Assembly (NCBI GenBank): GCA_027922465.2
Contig: BQMF02000278.1
Location: 529,492-593,491, forward strand
Direction of reading: 5' to 3'
DNA: 64,000 nt
Source: Turritopsis dohrnii
Lineage: Eukaryota > Cnidaria > Hydrozoa > Anthoathecata > Oceaniidae
Shown: in pieces, positions 21,558 to 30,712 of the stretch
How the letters are laid out: every line of letters starts with the position of its first letter
Numbering within the stretch: the stretch's first letter is position 1
Notes under the pieces: generated by a model
Seen by the model: only the letters and a program-made list of their open reading frames with translations
Told to the model about the DNA's origin: nothing
The model's database searches: none
Translations under genes and position numbers: made by a program

Positions 21558-22214
21558 ATGTTAATCATCATGGAAGTAACATTAAAACATCCATTTAGTA
21601 TGTTAGTTGCTGGTGGTCGTCAAGTTGGAAAAACAGAATTTACAAAAAACCTATTACGCTATGCTGAACAATTAATTCATCCACCTCCACAAAGAATCGT
21701 ATGGTGTTATGTAAAACATCAGCCTGAATTATATCAAACACTTATGGAAATCAATACAAATATTGAATATGTTGAGGGAATTCCTTCACAACTTCATGAG
21801 ATGTTTGATCGTAATCAAAGAAACTTGATCATATTAGATGACATGATGGATGAAGCCAACGAAGATAAACGCGTTTCTCAACTATTCACTCGTGGACGAC
21901 ATGATAATATGTCAGTTATTTTTCTTACACAGAACCTATTTCATAAACAACAGCGTTGTATCAGTTTAAATTCAGATTACATGGTAATTTTCAAAAATGC
22001 TCGAGATAAATCACAAATTCTCCATCTTGCCAAGCAATTCATGCCTACAAATTCAAAATTTCTTATATGGGCTTATAAAGATGCAACACAAAAACCATTT
22101 TCTTATTTACTTCTTGATCTAACACCGACAATGGATGATAAATATCGAGTGAGAACAAACATATTCCCTCATCAAAATCCACAATTTGTATACATTCCTA
22201 ATAAAATGATATAA
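21558..22214 (+). CDS. Polinton DNA-packaging ATPase (A32/FtsK-like)
   Basis: 218 residues. Walker A is AGGRQVGKTEF (residues 18-28) and Walker B is LIILDDMMDE (about 90-99), followed by a conserved TRGRHDNMSVIFLTQN segment with the polar sensor-type residues usual in packaging ATPases of this class. The length is normal for Polinton ATPases. A second in-frame ATG at 21570 could be the true start. The family translocates the genome into preformed capsids, so its presence with capsid and protease genes suggests virion-forming ability. First gene of a tightly spaced plus-strand block. Confidence 0.95.
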   Translation: MLIIMEVTLKHPFSMLVAGGRQVGKTEFTKNLLRYAEQLIHPPPQRIVWCYVKHQPELYQTLMEINTNIEYVEGIPSQLHEMFDRNQRNLIILDDMMDEANEDKRVSQLFTRGRHDNMSVIFLTQNLFHKQQRCISLNSDYMVIFKNARDKSQILHLAKQFMPTNSKFLIWAYKDATQKPFSYLLLDLTPTMDDKYRVRTNIFPHQNPQFVYIPNKMI

Positions 22215-22236
22215 CTAACATTCAAAACTTCATTTC

Positions 22237-22587
22237 ATGCTAGAACATCAACGTGTACGGATCGATATGACCAAACGCATTACAAAAAATTTGGAACTGT
22301 TAAAAGCACTTAAACATTGTAGTGGTGCTGAACAAAAACAGTTTCTTAGAACAGCTCGACCTGAATTGATAAACACCATTTGTGATTGTGTTCACAACGT
22401 TTTAAAAGGAAACGTACCTATTACAGATCATCAGAGGAAGAAATTACAAACAAAGAAGAAAGTACTCAGAGAATTGGTTAAACGAAAGAATAAAACAGCC
22501 CAAAGAAAGAAATTGTTAGTTCAACACGGTAACGGCTTCTTAACAAACATTCTCGGTACTGTCATTAACGCATTAGCAGGTCTGTAA
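22237..22587 (+). CDS. Small basic Polinton protein with hydrophobic C-terminus (116 aa)
   Basis: A very basic protein (QRKKLQTKKKVLRELVKRKNK) ending in a short hydrophobic helix, FLTNILGTVINALAGL. It sits between the ATPase and a 218-aa protein; spacing is 22 bp before and 2 bp after. Similar small proteins are regularly present in Polintons and related adintovirus-like elements next to structural genes. A DNA-binding or membrane-active virion component is plausible, but no function is established from this sequence. Confidence 0.8.
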   Translation: MLEHQRVRIDMTKRITKNLELLKALKHCSGAEQKQFLRTARPELINTICDCVHNVLKGNVPITDHQRKKLQTKKKVLRELVKRKNKTAQRKKLLVQHGNGFLTNILGTVINALAGL

Positions 22588-22589
22588 AA

Positions 22590-23246
22590 ATGGATGTGGG
22601 GAAAAAATATGTTGTTATTTCACAAGAAGAATACGAACGACTTAAAAGTGGAAAAGTTATTATGCATCAACCAACTCAAACTAACATGCAGAAATCTGAA
22701 ATGGAAATGAAAAATGTTTGGCAACGTGACATTCCTATTGATGAAAAAATACGTTTGTTTACTGAAGAATTAAACAATTTCAAAAGCCGTTATGAAGAAC
22801 TCATCAAACCTAAACCTATCGAAGTTGTTATGAAGAAAACAGAACAAGCTCATGAGATGAAAGAACGAGATTTATTAAAACCAAAGAAAGTAGAACAAGA
22901 TGTCATTATAGAATCACTTCCGAAAACCATAAAAAATGATGGCAAACGATTGTTAAGTTATTTAAAATCATATCCAGATGTTGTTCGCTGGAATGATGAT
23001 GGTGAAATTGTATTTTATGATAACGTTGTTCATGGTACGGACGTTGCTGATTTGTTACGTTATGCACTATCAAATAGAAAGTTTGTAAATCTTCCAGCGA
23101 ATCATAAAACAATATTTCAACAAGTGCTAAGTGACTTGTCAGTACCCAAAACATGGATTAAAAACAAAGAATCAATGGATCAAATGATGGAAACTCCAAA
23201 AAAGAGACAAAAAGCAATGAAATGGGACTCTTCTACTTATAGATAA
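22590..23246 (+). CDS. Conserved Polinton protein of unknown function (218 aa)
   Basis: ATG at 22590 follows the previous stop by two bases. The N-terminal half is polar and likely coiled (EEYERLK, EKIRLFTEELNNFKSRYEELIK). The C-terminal half (about 115-200) looks like a compact domain: KRLLSYLKSYPDVVRWNDDGEIVFYDNVVHGTDVADLLRYA-type sequence, then a basic tail. Proteins of this layout occur in many metazoan Polintons in the same place, but I know no assigned activity. Confidence 0.8.
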   Translation: MDVGKKYVVISQEEYERLKSGKVIMHQPTQTNMQKSEMEMKNVWQRDIPIDEKIRLFTEELNNFKSRYEELIKPKPIEVVMKKTEQAHEMKERDLLKPKKVEQDVIIESLPKTIKNDGKRLLSYLKSYPDVVRWNDDGEIVFYDNVVHGTDVADLLRYALSNRKFVNLPANHKTIFQQVLSDLSVPKTWIKNKESMDQMMETPKKRQKAMKWDSSTYR

Positions 23247-23415
23247 ATTGTATCATAGTTGTTTTTGTTTGTTTGAAGTACGTTCAAAAACGCAAATTCT
23301 ATGTAAGCTTTCAATGTAAAAAGATACCATCGTAAAACCTCAGTCAAGCAAAAACAAAATAAATAGAATTGATTGTAAAATATGAATTCATTTATCGTCT
23401 GACTGTGTTTGAAGA

Positions 23416-23559
23416 ATGCCGTCCTTAAAACTTCGTGTGCGAAACTTATTAAAACGTTGTCGATGTATCATTGCATGTTGTGGTTCTGAAATAGTTATCA
23501 AAGATAGTCAAATTGATGGCAAGCCAAAAAACTCAGTCAGGCAGAAAAGAATACATTGA
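23416..23559 (+). CDS. Small cysteine-containing Polinton ORF (47 aa)
   Basis: ATG at 23416, stop at 23557-23559. It encodes MPSLKLRVRNLLKRCRCIIA followed by CCGSEIVI and a polar tail. The first half is a basic amphipathic segment leading into a Cys pair. It overlaps the first 44 bases of the integrase gene in another frame. Short Cys-rich ORFs directly before the integrase occur in other Polintons, which is the main argument that this is real. Function unknown. Confidence 0.5.
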   Translation: MPSLKLRVRNLLKRCRCIIACCGSEIVIKDSQIDGKPKNSVRQKRIH

Positions 23560-24625
23560 TCATGTACTACAAAAGTTGTATTATTCTTTTGACTCACCCT
23601 CTGCATATGCAAGCAAAGAAAAATTAATTCAAGAAGGCAAGAAAAAGTCTCTGTCACGAAATGAAGTTGAGAATTGGTTACAAGAACAGTTATCCTATAC
23701 GTTACATAAACCTGTGCAATTAAACTTCCTGTCACGACCTGTGGTTGTTTATGATATTGACGAACAATGGCAACTTGATTTGGTTGATTTATCTAAACTT
23801 TCGAAATACAATGCTGGATACAAGTATCTGTTAGTATGTATTGATGTCTTAAGTAAATACGCATGGTTAGAACCACTGAAGACAAAAACAGGAAAAGAAC
23901 TAAAGGAAGCTATTCAAAAAATATTTCTGAGTGATAAACGTCGACCACAAATGATTCATACTGATAAAGGCACAGAATTCCTTAATTCTCTGGTTAAGGG
24001 AATGTTAAAACAAAAGGAAATAAAGCTGTTTACAACCAATAGTGAAAGAAAAGCGAGTGTTGTAGAACGTCTTAATCGAACAATGAAGGGGATCATGTTT
24101 AAGTATTTCACAAATAAAAACACAAGAAAATACATCGATGTCTTACCTGATCTTGTAAAACGATATAACAGTTCGTATCACCGTTCGATAAAAATGAGAC
24201 CAATGGATGTCACTAAAGACAATGCTTCGCAAGTATGGATTAACTTGTATGAAGGTCGTCTTCTACCAATTACTAAAAACCAAAAGGAATTAAGTCTTAA
24301 CGATACAGTTCGCATCAGTGTAGAAAAAGCACCCTTTCAAAAACGATATGAAGAATTATGGACAGAAGAGATTTTTCTTATATCTCACAAGATCAATGGC
24401 AATCCCATCACTTACAAATTGAAAGATCAAGCAGATGAAGCTATAAAAGGTGCATTTTATTATCAAGAACTTCAAAAGGTTGTTGAACCTTCAACGTATC
24501 GCATCGAGAAAATTATTCGTAAAAAAAGAACAGCTGATGGTAAATTGTTATATTACGTCAAGTGGAAAGGATATTCAGATAAATTCAATAGTTTTGTGAC
24601 TGCTGAGGATTTGAAGAAATTATGA
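23516..24625 (+). CDS. Polinton integrase, retroviral type with chromodomain
   Basis: ATG at 23516. About 369 residues. The rve catalytic core has Asp near 88 (WQLDLVD), Asp150 (HTDKGTEF) and Glu184 (VVERLNR), the DDE triad with 33 residues between the last two. The C-terminus has a chromodomain (YRIEKIIRKK...YYVKWKGYSDKFNSFV). It cuts and joins the element ends to target DNA, producing the 6-bp duplication seen here; the chromodomain is expected to bias targeting to modified histones. No N-terminal HHCC zinc finger is obvious. Its stop overlaps the next ATG (ATGA at 24622-24625). Confidence 0.96.
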   Translation: MASQKTQSGRKEYIDHVLQKLYYSFDSPSAYASKEKLIQEGKKKSLSRNEVENWLQEQLSYTLHKPVQLNFLSRPVVVYDIDEQWQLDLVDLSKLSKYNAGYKYLLVCIDVLSKYAWLEPLKTKTGKELKEAIQKIFLSDKRRPQMIHTDKGTEFLNSLVKGMLKQKEIKLFTTNSERKASVVERLNRTMKGIMFKYFTNKNTRKYIDVLPDLVKRYNSSYHRSIKMRPMDVTKDNASQVWINLYEGRLLPITKNQKELSLNDTVRISVEKAPFQKRYEELWTEEIFLISHKINGNPITYKLKDQADEAIKGAFYYQELQKVVEPSTYRIEKIIRKKRTADGKLLYYVKWKGYSDKFNSFVTAEDLKKL

Positions 24626-25383
24626 ATCATCAATTTTATGTGGTTCTTCCAAGTAACAGTTCCATGAAACTCTATCCAAGCAACACCTGCTCTCACTTTC
24701 GTGTTAATCTCTCCACTATGCTTGACATTAACCCAACGCAATGGGAAGTTGGACTATCAGAAATACAATTCCCCGGTACATTTGAGAATATACGAAAAAA
24801 TAAAAATCGAATTATATTCCATGTGTATGGTATGGATTATGAAGTTGACATTCCTATAGGATATTACAAAGAAACCAAACATCTCACGACTGCTTTACAT
24901 CGCATACAAACCGAACTTGACTTTGAATGTGCAGTTTTCAATTATGATGAAATCACTCAAAAAACAACTGTCAGAACTTATTTGCCCGAAAAATATCACG
25001 TAAGACTATTAAACTCAGATGTTGCTCGCTTTTTGGGATTTGAACCAAACACAGTAATAACAGATGAATTAACATCTCCATATCAAAGTTCACCTCAAAA
25101 TGGATTACATACCTTGCTGGTTTACTCAGATCTGATACAAAATCAATTCGTTGGTGATGTGAAAGCTCCTCTCTTGCGGTCTGTTCCTATTAATCAAAAC
25201 AAAGAACATTATCATTGCATCATGTATGATCGTCCTCATTTTCTACCTTTGAGTAGAGGATCTATTCAAACAGTAGAAGTCAATATAAGAGATGACGCAG
25301 GAGATTTTATCTCATTTACATCTGGACGTGTGTCCGTGACGCTTGTCTTCAAAAGAAAATCTGCAAAATTTTATGATGATTAA
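24622..25383 (+). CDS. Polinton minor capsid (penton-like) protein
   Basis: 253 residues, start overlapping the integrase stop by 4 bp. The N-terminus (FYVVLPSNSSMKLYPSNTCSHFRVNLS) and the following WEVGLSEIQFP block are characteristic of the Polinton minor capsid protein, a predicted single jelly-roll penton homologue. It would form the capsid vertices. No lesion is visible. The assignment depends on family resemblance and on its place upstream of the major capsid gene. Confidence 0.88.
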   Translation: MNHQFYVVLPSNSSMKLYPSNTCSHFRVNLSTMLDINPTQWEVGLSEIQFPGTFENIRKNKNRIIFHVYGMDYEVDIPIGYYKETKHLTTALHRIQTELDFECAVFNYDEITQKTTVRTYLPEKYHVRLLNSDVARFLGFEPNTVITDELTSPYQSSPQNGLHTLLVYSDLIQNQFVGDVKAPLLRSVPINQNKEHYHCIMYDRPHFLPLSRGSIQTVEVNIRDDAGDFISFTSGRVSVTLVFKRKSAKFYDD

Positions 25384-25756
25384 TAATCGCATTCAACCAA
25401 TGTGGCAGTATGGAAATGGTACAAATGTGTTCAAAGGACCAACATTACAAAAAGGTTATGGTCTTGGCGGATTATTCAAAGGATTAGCTCGAAGTTTCGC
25501 TCCTGTTCTGAAACGCGGACTTGTGAGTGCAGGAAAGCATGTACTTAAAACTGGAATGGATGTTTTAGAAGATGTTTCACAAGGTACAAACTTGAAAGAA
25601 TCTCTTAAGAATCGATCTATGCAAAACGCGAAGAGTGTTATTAAAGAGCAAGTGAGTGCTTTAAAAGGCGGTACAAAACGAAAAAGAGTCAGTCCTACGA
25701 CGACTTCTAAAGTGACAAGACGTAATAAAAGACAAAAGGTGGATATTTTCGATTAA
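25373..25756 (+). CDS. Small basic virion-type Polinton protein (Gly-rich N-terminus)
   Basis: The ATG at 25373 overlaps the penton gene end by 11 bp. 127 residues: a Gly-rich amphipathic segment (GYGLGGLFKGLARSFAPVLK), a helix-rich middle, and a strongly basic C-terminus (TKRKRVSPTTTSKVTRRNKR). This layout resembles the small capsid-interior or core proteins of Polintons and adenoviruses (pVI/pX-like), a resemblance of composition and position, not proven homology. It lies between the penton and major capsid genes. Confidence 0.75.
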   Translation: MMINNRIQPMWQYGNGTNVFKGPTLQKGYGLGGLFKGLARSFAPVLKRGLVSAGKHVLKTGMDVLEDVSQGTNLKESLKNRSMQNAKSVIKEQVSALKGGTKRKRVSPTTTSKVTRRNKRQKVDIFD

Positions 25757-25759
25757 AAA

Positions 25760-27061
25760 ATGGAAAAAAACGAAAGTCATTTGGAATGTACACTCTCGGA
25801 TACGGATTTGTTCACTCCCTCGTTTATACAAAGTGATATTCAACATGGATTTTATGAAGACATTTTTCCAATCTCTCAATTGGATGATAGCGGACCGATA
25901 GAGTTTTCTATAGAAAATGCCACGGATAAATTCATTGATGCTGCAAATACCTATCTCAAAATGAAAATTAAAATCATCAAAGCAGATGGAACTAATATTG
26001 CTGTAGATGAAAACGTTACTCCAATTAATTATCTGATTGCTAGTTTGTTTAGTCAAGTGGATGTAAAGCTTGGTGGATGTATGATTTCAAGTTCTAGCAA
26101 TACCTACTCTTATCGTGCAATGTTAGAAACTCTACTTAATTTTGGACCAGATGCGAAACAATCACAACTCGAAATGGGATTATATTGTAAAGATGTAGCA
26201 GGACATTTAGAAAGTACCAATCCAGCGGAAAATGTTTGTTTTAGAGTAAGAATGAGTTATTTTACAGAAAGCAAAGTGGTGGAACTTTGTGGACGGATTC
26301 ATCATGATATTTTTCATCAAGGGAGATTAATCATCAACTCTTTACCATTGAGAATTACTTTACATAGAAACAAAAATGATTTTTCGTTAATGTCTGGAGC
26401 AGAAAATCCACAATACAAAATCGTAATTACAGAATCTGTGTTACGTATACGAAAAGTTCAATTGACACCACACAAGTTTATGGAAATTCAACAAAATCTC
26501 GAAAAAGAACCTATAGTGTATCCCTTGAATCGTGCAGATGTGCGTATGCACTCTGTTGCCGCCGGTCTTACTTCACTCAATTGGGATAATGCATTTCAAG
26601 GACAATTACCAAACCGTGTTTTTATCGGAATGGTGGATAATGTGAGTTATACAGGACGATATAATCGCAATCCTTTCAATTTCAAGCACTTTTCAGTAAG
26701 CAAACTGGGAGTATTTATAAATGGAGAATCTCTACCTGCTCAACCTATGAGATTTAATTTTGAACAAGATCATTATTTGGAAGGTTATCATAGTTTATTC
26801 ACAACAACTGGCAAATCTGGTCATGATGAAGGAATTGATATAAATAGAAGAGAATATAAAAACGGTTATACGTTATTTGGATTTGATGTTTCACCAGCTA
26901 CATGTCATGGAGGACATCAAGAAATTGTGAAAAGAGGAGCACTTCGAGTTGAAATTGAATTTTCCGTACCACTTCCGAATACGATTACTGTGTTATTGTA
27001 TGCAGATTTTGATAATTCATTGTCAGTGGATAAAGCGAGAAACGTATTGAAGAACTATTAA
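25760..27061 (+). CDS. Polinton major capsid protein (double jelly-roll)
   Basis: 433 residues, start 3 bp after the preceding stop. The sequence, including IQHGFYEDIFPISQLDDSGP near the N-terminus and the HQEIVKRGALRVEIEFSVPL block near the C-terminus, matches the metazoan proteins annotated as F54H12.2-like, which are Polinton major capsid proteins with a predicted double jelly-roll fold. It would form the hexon shell. The frame is open. Next gene (protease) starts 3 bp after its stop. Confidence 0.92.
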   Translation: MEKNESHLECTLSDTDLFTPSFIQSDIQHGFYEDIFPISQLDDSGPIEFSIENATDKFIDAANTYLKMKIKIIKADGTNIAVDENVTPINYLIASLFSQVDVKLGGCMISSSSNTYSYRAMLETLLNFGPDAKQSQLEMGLYCKDVAGHLESTNPAENVCFRVRMSYFTESKVVELCGRIHHDIFHQGRLIINSLPLRITLHRNKNDFSLMSGAENPQYKIVITESVLRIRKVQLTPHKFMEIQQNLEKEPIVYPLNRADVRMHSVAAGLTSLNWDNAFQGQLPNRVFIGMVDNVSYTGRYNRNPFNFKHFSVSKLGVFINGESLPAQPMRFNFEQDHYLEGYHSLFTTTGKSGHDEGIDINRREYKNGYTLFGFDVSPATCHGGHQEIVKRGALRVEIEFSVPLPNTITVLLYADFDNSLSVDKARNVLKNY

Positions 27062-27064
27062 AAA

Positions 27065-27532
27065 ATGAACACCAATGAACTGCGATGTATGTTAACACGT
27101 GACTTGAAAATCCGAAAATTACTTATAGACGTTTTTGCTTTGGATCAGTTTAAAGAGTTTGTTAAAAGAAATCAACTTGTAAATGGAATATATATCGTAA
27201 ACAATCAAGAATCTTCAAAAAGTGGAGAACATTGGTTTTTAATTTATGTAAATGAACACTATGTTAATTTTATCGATTCTTTTGGTAAATCACCTGAATT
27301 TTACAAAGTTTATGATGAACTTTACTGTGAGAAACCTATTCTATATAATACTGTACAAATACAATCGAGTTTTGCTAATACTTGTGGTGGTTATTCGATA
27401 TTCTTTAGTTTTCATTTTGCAAGAGGAAAAAATCTAACACAAATTCTTAGTTATTTCACTAACGATTGTCAAATGAATGATGAACGAATTAGAAATTTTA
27501 TTTTAAAAGTATTTCCAGGACACTTTTTGTAA
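27065..27532 (+). CDS. Polinton adenain-like cysteine protease
   Basis: 155 residues. The catalytic arrangement of the C5/Ulp1-like fold is visible: His56 in GEHWFLIYV, Asp71 in NFIDSFGKS, a Gln near 98-100 and Cys107 in ANTCGGYS. The enzyme would mature capsid proteins during assembly. It is the last gene of the plus-strand block (21558-27532), in which most neighbours are separated by under 25 bp or overlap; the gap at 23247-23415 is the exception. Confidence 0.95.
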   Translation: MNTNELRCMLTRDLKIRKLLIDVFALDQFKEFVKRNQLVNGIYIVNNQESSKSGEHWFLIYVNEHYVNFIDSFGKSPEFYKVYDELYCEKPILYNTVQIQSSFANTCGGYSIFFSFHFARGKNLTQILSYFTNDCQMNDERIRNFILKVFPGHFL

Positions 27533-27804
27533 CTTTATTTCTGAGTAAGAAAAAAAAAAAAATTTACCTTGATCGTCTCTTTCGAGTGAATGTAACAGAA
27601 AAGAGAGTGAAAATGAAATGCGAGAATTTTTATAGCATAATTGAATGTCGGAACTCTACAAAGAGTATCATGAGAAAACTATAAAAGCACTGTTAACAAG
27701 TTGGGGAATTGAATAGAGTAAAAATAATTATGATTAGTTAACAATTGCTATTCAAAAAAATATACATAAAATACACACAAACGTATGAAATAAATACAAA
27801 ACTA
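27533..27804. other. Intergenic, convergent gene ends
   Basis: About 270 bp between the protease stop and the end of the minus-strand RING gene. It is A-rich with an A-run at 27550-27561. No gene is supported. Confidence 0.4.
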
Positions 27805-28324
27805 TCAAACATAAACCTCTAGACAATAATTGATTTCCTTTCTACACATAGGACAAGACTTGAACTTATGCGCACACATAACACAACACGACAAATGACC
27901 ACAGGGTACAAACACAACACTCCTATACTCTACAAAACATACAACACAACGTTTTTCTTCCAATATTTCTTTTAGCTCGTCATCATCCCGAATGTTTAGT
28001 GATGACTTTAAACTAAACAAAGTAATGGTAAATATGTTATAAAATGTACATTAATCATAAAATAAAGTTTGAAATTATATCTACTTACCGTTTGCAAATT
28101 CCGCATTTGCACCTTAATTCCAGCAACTGGTCCTTTGCCCATTCTAGTATATCGGGCAACGATTCCAGCGCTATCTCTGCCTCCCAATCATGCTCCCTAA
28201 CATAAGACATGATGTCTTGAATAGGCAGCGGAGTGTTGGGATAAGCAAAATTAAAATTAGTAATGAAATGAGCCAGCCAAGTTATGTTAAAGATGTTTTC
28301 ATAAATTTTAAAAATAGATTCCAT
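27805..28324 (-). CDS. RING-finger protein of the Polinton, two exons
   Basis: Exon 1 (28324-28089) starts with ATG and encodes about 79 residues of helical, domain-free sequence ending CKCGICKR. A 76-bp GT-AG intron (28013-28088) leads to exon 2 (28012-27805), which has a C3HC4 RING of the IAP/BIR-associated type: CVVCFVEYRSVVFVPCGHLS followed by CVMCAHKFKSCPMC. The total is about 147 residues. No BIR domain is visible, so this is a stand-alone RING E3-like protein. In IAPs this type of RING promotes ubiquitin transfer and blocks cell death; a host-modulating role here is inference. It belongs to the minus-strand right-end group. Confidence 0.8.
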
Positions 28325-28573
28325 AGTAAATTAAAGTAGTGTTGATAGCAGATATTTAAATAATGTACAGCAGCAGAATATCGAAATGATAAGTGATGAA
28401 GATTTTAAGGCTGTTTTATATATTTCTACCCTAAAAACTATTATCACCTTGATATTCATCTGAGAGGAAATTTGAAAAGGTATGCATTGAAATGATGTGT
28501 TAAATAAAATCAGGTAATTGTAAATCAACTAGTTGAAGTAAAATTTGAATGATGCTTTAGGGGAAAAACAGTA

Positions 28574-28915
28574 GCTATAATGTAAAGGTTCCGAAATATG
28601 AACAGGTAATAAAAGTACTCATATAGGTGAGAATGCGGGTAAGATAAATAAACACATAGGTGTAATTGGTTATAATTGTTTCAGGATTACAAATTACATA
28701 GAATAATTATCTAAACATTAAACAATACAATGTAAAAGTACCGAAATATGTCCAGTTAATGTAAGTACACATATTAGTGAGATTGCGAGTAAGATAAAAA
28801 CGTCCCAGGTGTAAATGATTATAAAAGTTTTAAGAAAATAAATGACAAAGGTAATTACTCAAATGATAAACAATACAATGTAAAAGTGCCGAAATATGTC
28901 CAGTTAATGATGATG
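28574..28915. repeat. ~150-bp direct repeat, about 2.3 copies
   Basis: ATGTAAAAGTACCGAAATAT and variants followed by GTCCAGTTAATG... recur at about 28577, 28730 and 28880, with shared AGTAAGATAAA and AGGTGTAA segments. The last copy runs into the 3' end of the 136-aa gene (28830-29240), so that gene may have gained its C-terminus from the repeat. Confidence 0.7.
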
Positions 28916-29240
28916 TACGTGCGCATGAAGGAATCCATGAAGAAGTAAACATATAACAATAACCCAGTCCCTTTTGATAATCCATGTAAAATCGACCGTA
29001 TGCATTGTGAAGAACAAAGTGTTTATAAGTCGTTTTCGACAATCTTGCAAGAAAATCATGTCTAATACCCATATCAGGATGCTTTGTTAAAATCTTATCA
29101 AATGGAATAATTTCATTTAAATAGGCATAACCCAAAAATTGATAAATGAGCGTAGTATTAAGTTGTCGTATGCTAAGTTCTGGATGTCGTTCTTTTTCCA
29201 TTTGTATAATTTCTGTAAAACAAACCGATTGTTGAAACAT
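28830..29240 (-). CDS. Unknown Polinton protein (136 aa)
   Basis: ATG at 29240, stop at 28830. It has no recognised domain. Residues 1-95 are ordinary mixed sequence (ERHPELSIRQLNTTLIYQFL, then a basic and aromatic stretch); the last 40 or so are Ser/Cys/His-rich and derive partly from the direct repeat, so the true product may be shorter. Just upstream (29287) lies a Helitron that may have cut its promoter. It belongs to the minus-strand right-end cluster with the RING gene and the gene at 30191-30607. Confidence 0.5.
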   Translation of the reverse strand: MFQQSVCFTEIIQMEKERHPELSIRQLNTTLIYQFLGYAYLNEIIPFDKILTKHPDMGIRHDFLARLSKTTYKHFVLHNAYGRFYMDYQKGLGYCYMFTSSWIPSCARTSSLTGHISALLHCIVYHLSNYLCHLFS

Positions 29241-29286
29241 TCTTTAAGAGTTGGAATATATTAAAACAAAGAGTATATGAAATTTA

Positions 29287-30158
29287 TCTATATATTAATA
29301 GCCGATTCTCTGTTTGTTTGTGCGTTTGTTTGTAAGTCACGCAAAATGGTAGATTGAGTTGTGAGCGAAATTATGTCTTTTTTTGTGTGCGACGTGAGTT
29401 CAGAGCAAATACATTGCAATCCCAATCGAACGTGACTTTTTTTGGCTGATGAACTAATAGGAATAACGTTTTGTTTTTATCATTATTGTTAGTTTTATAT
29501 TCCACGTTGACTTGGCTTTGAAAACAGTACATCAACTAAATACAAAGAAACTAACTGATTAAACATTTTGGACAAAAAGCAGCAACGGCAGAACGTGGCA
29601 GCATATGTTCGGTTTGCCACTAACTCTTGCCTGACTCTCTGAGACGGGTGAACTTTTTTTTTGAGCAATCAAAATGTTTAAAAACCGATAGGTAAAAAAA
29701 GAGTATCATATCAAAGCAAAATATTTTTTTTTTTTTTTTTTGCTTTTGTCATAATAGTTGTCTTTAATCGATTTCTTTTAATCTATTTTATTTTATATCA
29801 GATCGAACGTTTTTTTTTTATTCACTTGATTCATTTAGCACGTGCCTTTTCTTCTCTCCTCCCATGTGATCTTTTTAAGAAGAGAAACCATTTCCCCCTT
29901 ACGTTTGATAGCACCCATGTTAGAGCGCGTAACTTTTTTAAAACAAAAGTTAATAAAAAGTTGAAGTTTTCTCTCTATACATTTTGAGTGTATTGTTACA
30001 CTGATAAAAGATTGGTTTTACCAGAAGTTGTGACTTCGAATCTGCTTCTGGTTGAACACAAGTTGTACGAGCCGTTTATAAGGAAATTTGACGTTTATTG
30101 ATACAGTGATACAGAGCAGGTGGACATGGGCGGCGAGCGACGCCGCCTTGGCGGCTAG
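29287..30158 (+). mobile_element. Non-autonomous Helitron, 872 bp
   Basis: It begins TCTATATATTAATAGCCGAT after an A and ends with hairpin GGCGGCGAGCGACGCCGCC, a short spacer and CTAG before a T. These are the Helitron features: 5'-TC, 3' hairpin plus CTRR, insertion between A and T, no target duplication. No Rep/helicase gene is inside. Part of it (around 29420-29470) resembles the short units of the 7.6-16.4 kb array. It lies between two right-end Polinton genes. Confidence 0.88.
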
Positions 30159-30190
30159 TTTATTTATTTATTTCTAGAATGATAAAAATA

Positions 30191-30607
30191 TTACAATTCA
30201 TTTTCAAACCATTCATTGAAAGAATAATAAACATTTGAGAGAGATTGACATAAAAGCTCTTCTACACTTTGAAGCCATTCCGAATCATCATACAGTTGTT
30301 CTTTGCTTATAAAGTCTTTGCATTTCAAGCGTTTTGCACAAAGTTCATTACTTTTCATAAAATCTACCATATGGAATAGATTATAGAAATTGTCGAAAAC
30401 CAACTCCTCGATAGATTTCATCACGCAGTCGTGTTGTAGTTGAGATGGATGATCGATTTCACATCCATAACACTTTACTGTTTGCATAAACAACGTTTTC
30501 ATTTCTCGCGCCACAATTTCGCATAATGTTCGACGATAAAGCGACTGTGTGGAATTTAGATCCCACTCATCAATAACACACCATTCTTCTAAATCTTTGA
30601 AATTCAT
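30191..30607 (-). CDS. Right-end Polinton protein with Cys/His motif (138 aa)
   Basis: ATG at 30607. The notable block is CYGCEIDHPSQLQHDC (residues about 46-61), a CxxC...H...HxC pattern that could bind zinc. The rest is helical with repeated EEL/ELLCQ stretches and ends FNEWFENEL. I have the impression that this motif recurs in invertebrate Polinton-type elements but cannot name a domain. It is the first gene inside the right terminal repeat, reading inward, the mirror of the left-end gene. Confidence 0.7.
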   Translation of the reverse strand: MNFKDLEEWCVIDEWDLNSTQSLYRRTLCEIVAREMKTLFMQTVKCYGCEIDHPSQLQHDCVMKSIEELVFDNFYNLFHMVDFMKSNELCAKRLKCKDFISKEQLYDDSEWLQSVEELLCQSLSNVYYSFNEWFENEL

Positions 30608-30712
30608 TTTTGAAAAAGAAACTTTTGTAACAATTTGCTGGTGTTCCTCTCGAAAGTAAAATTCGACTGTTACACTTGAATGATTATACTAATGACATTA
30701 TTAATAAATGTA

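Noticed and set aside
29990..30060. Possible tRNA, from CTTCGAATCTGCTTC-like sequence
   Set aside because: No cloverleaf can be drawn and there is no acceptor or D arm.
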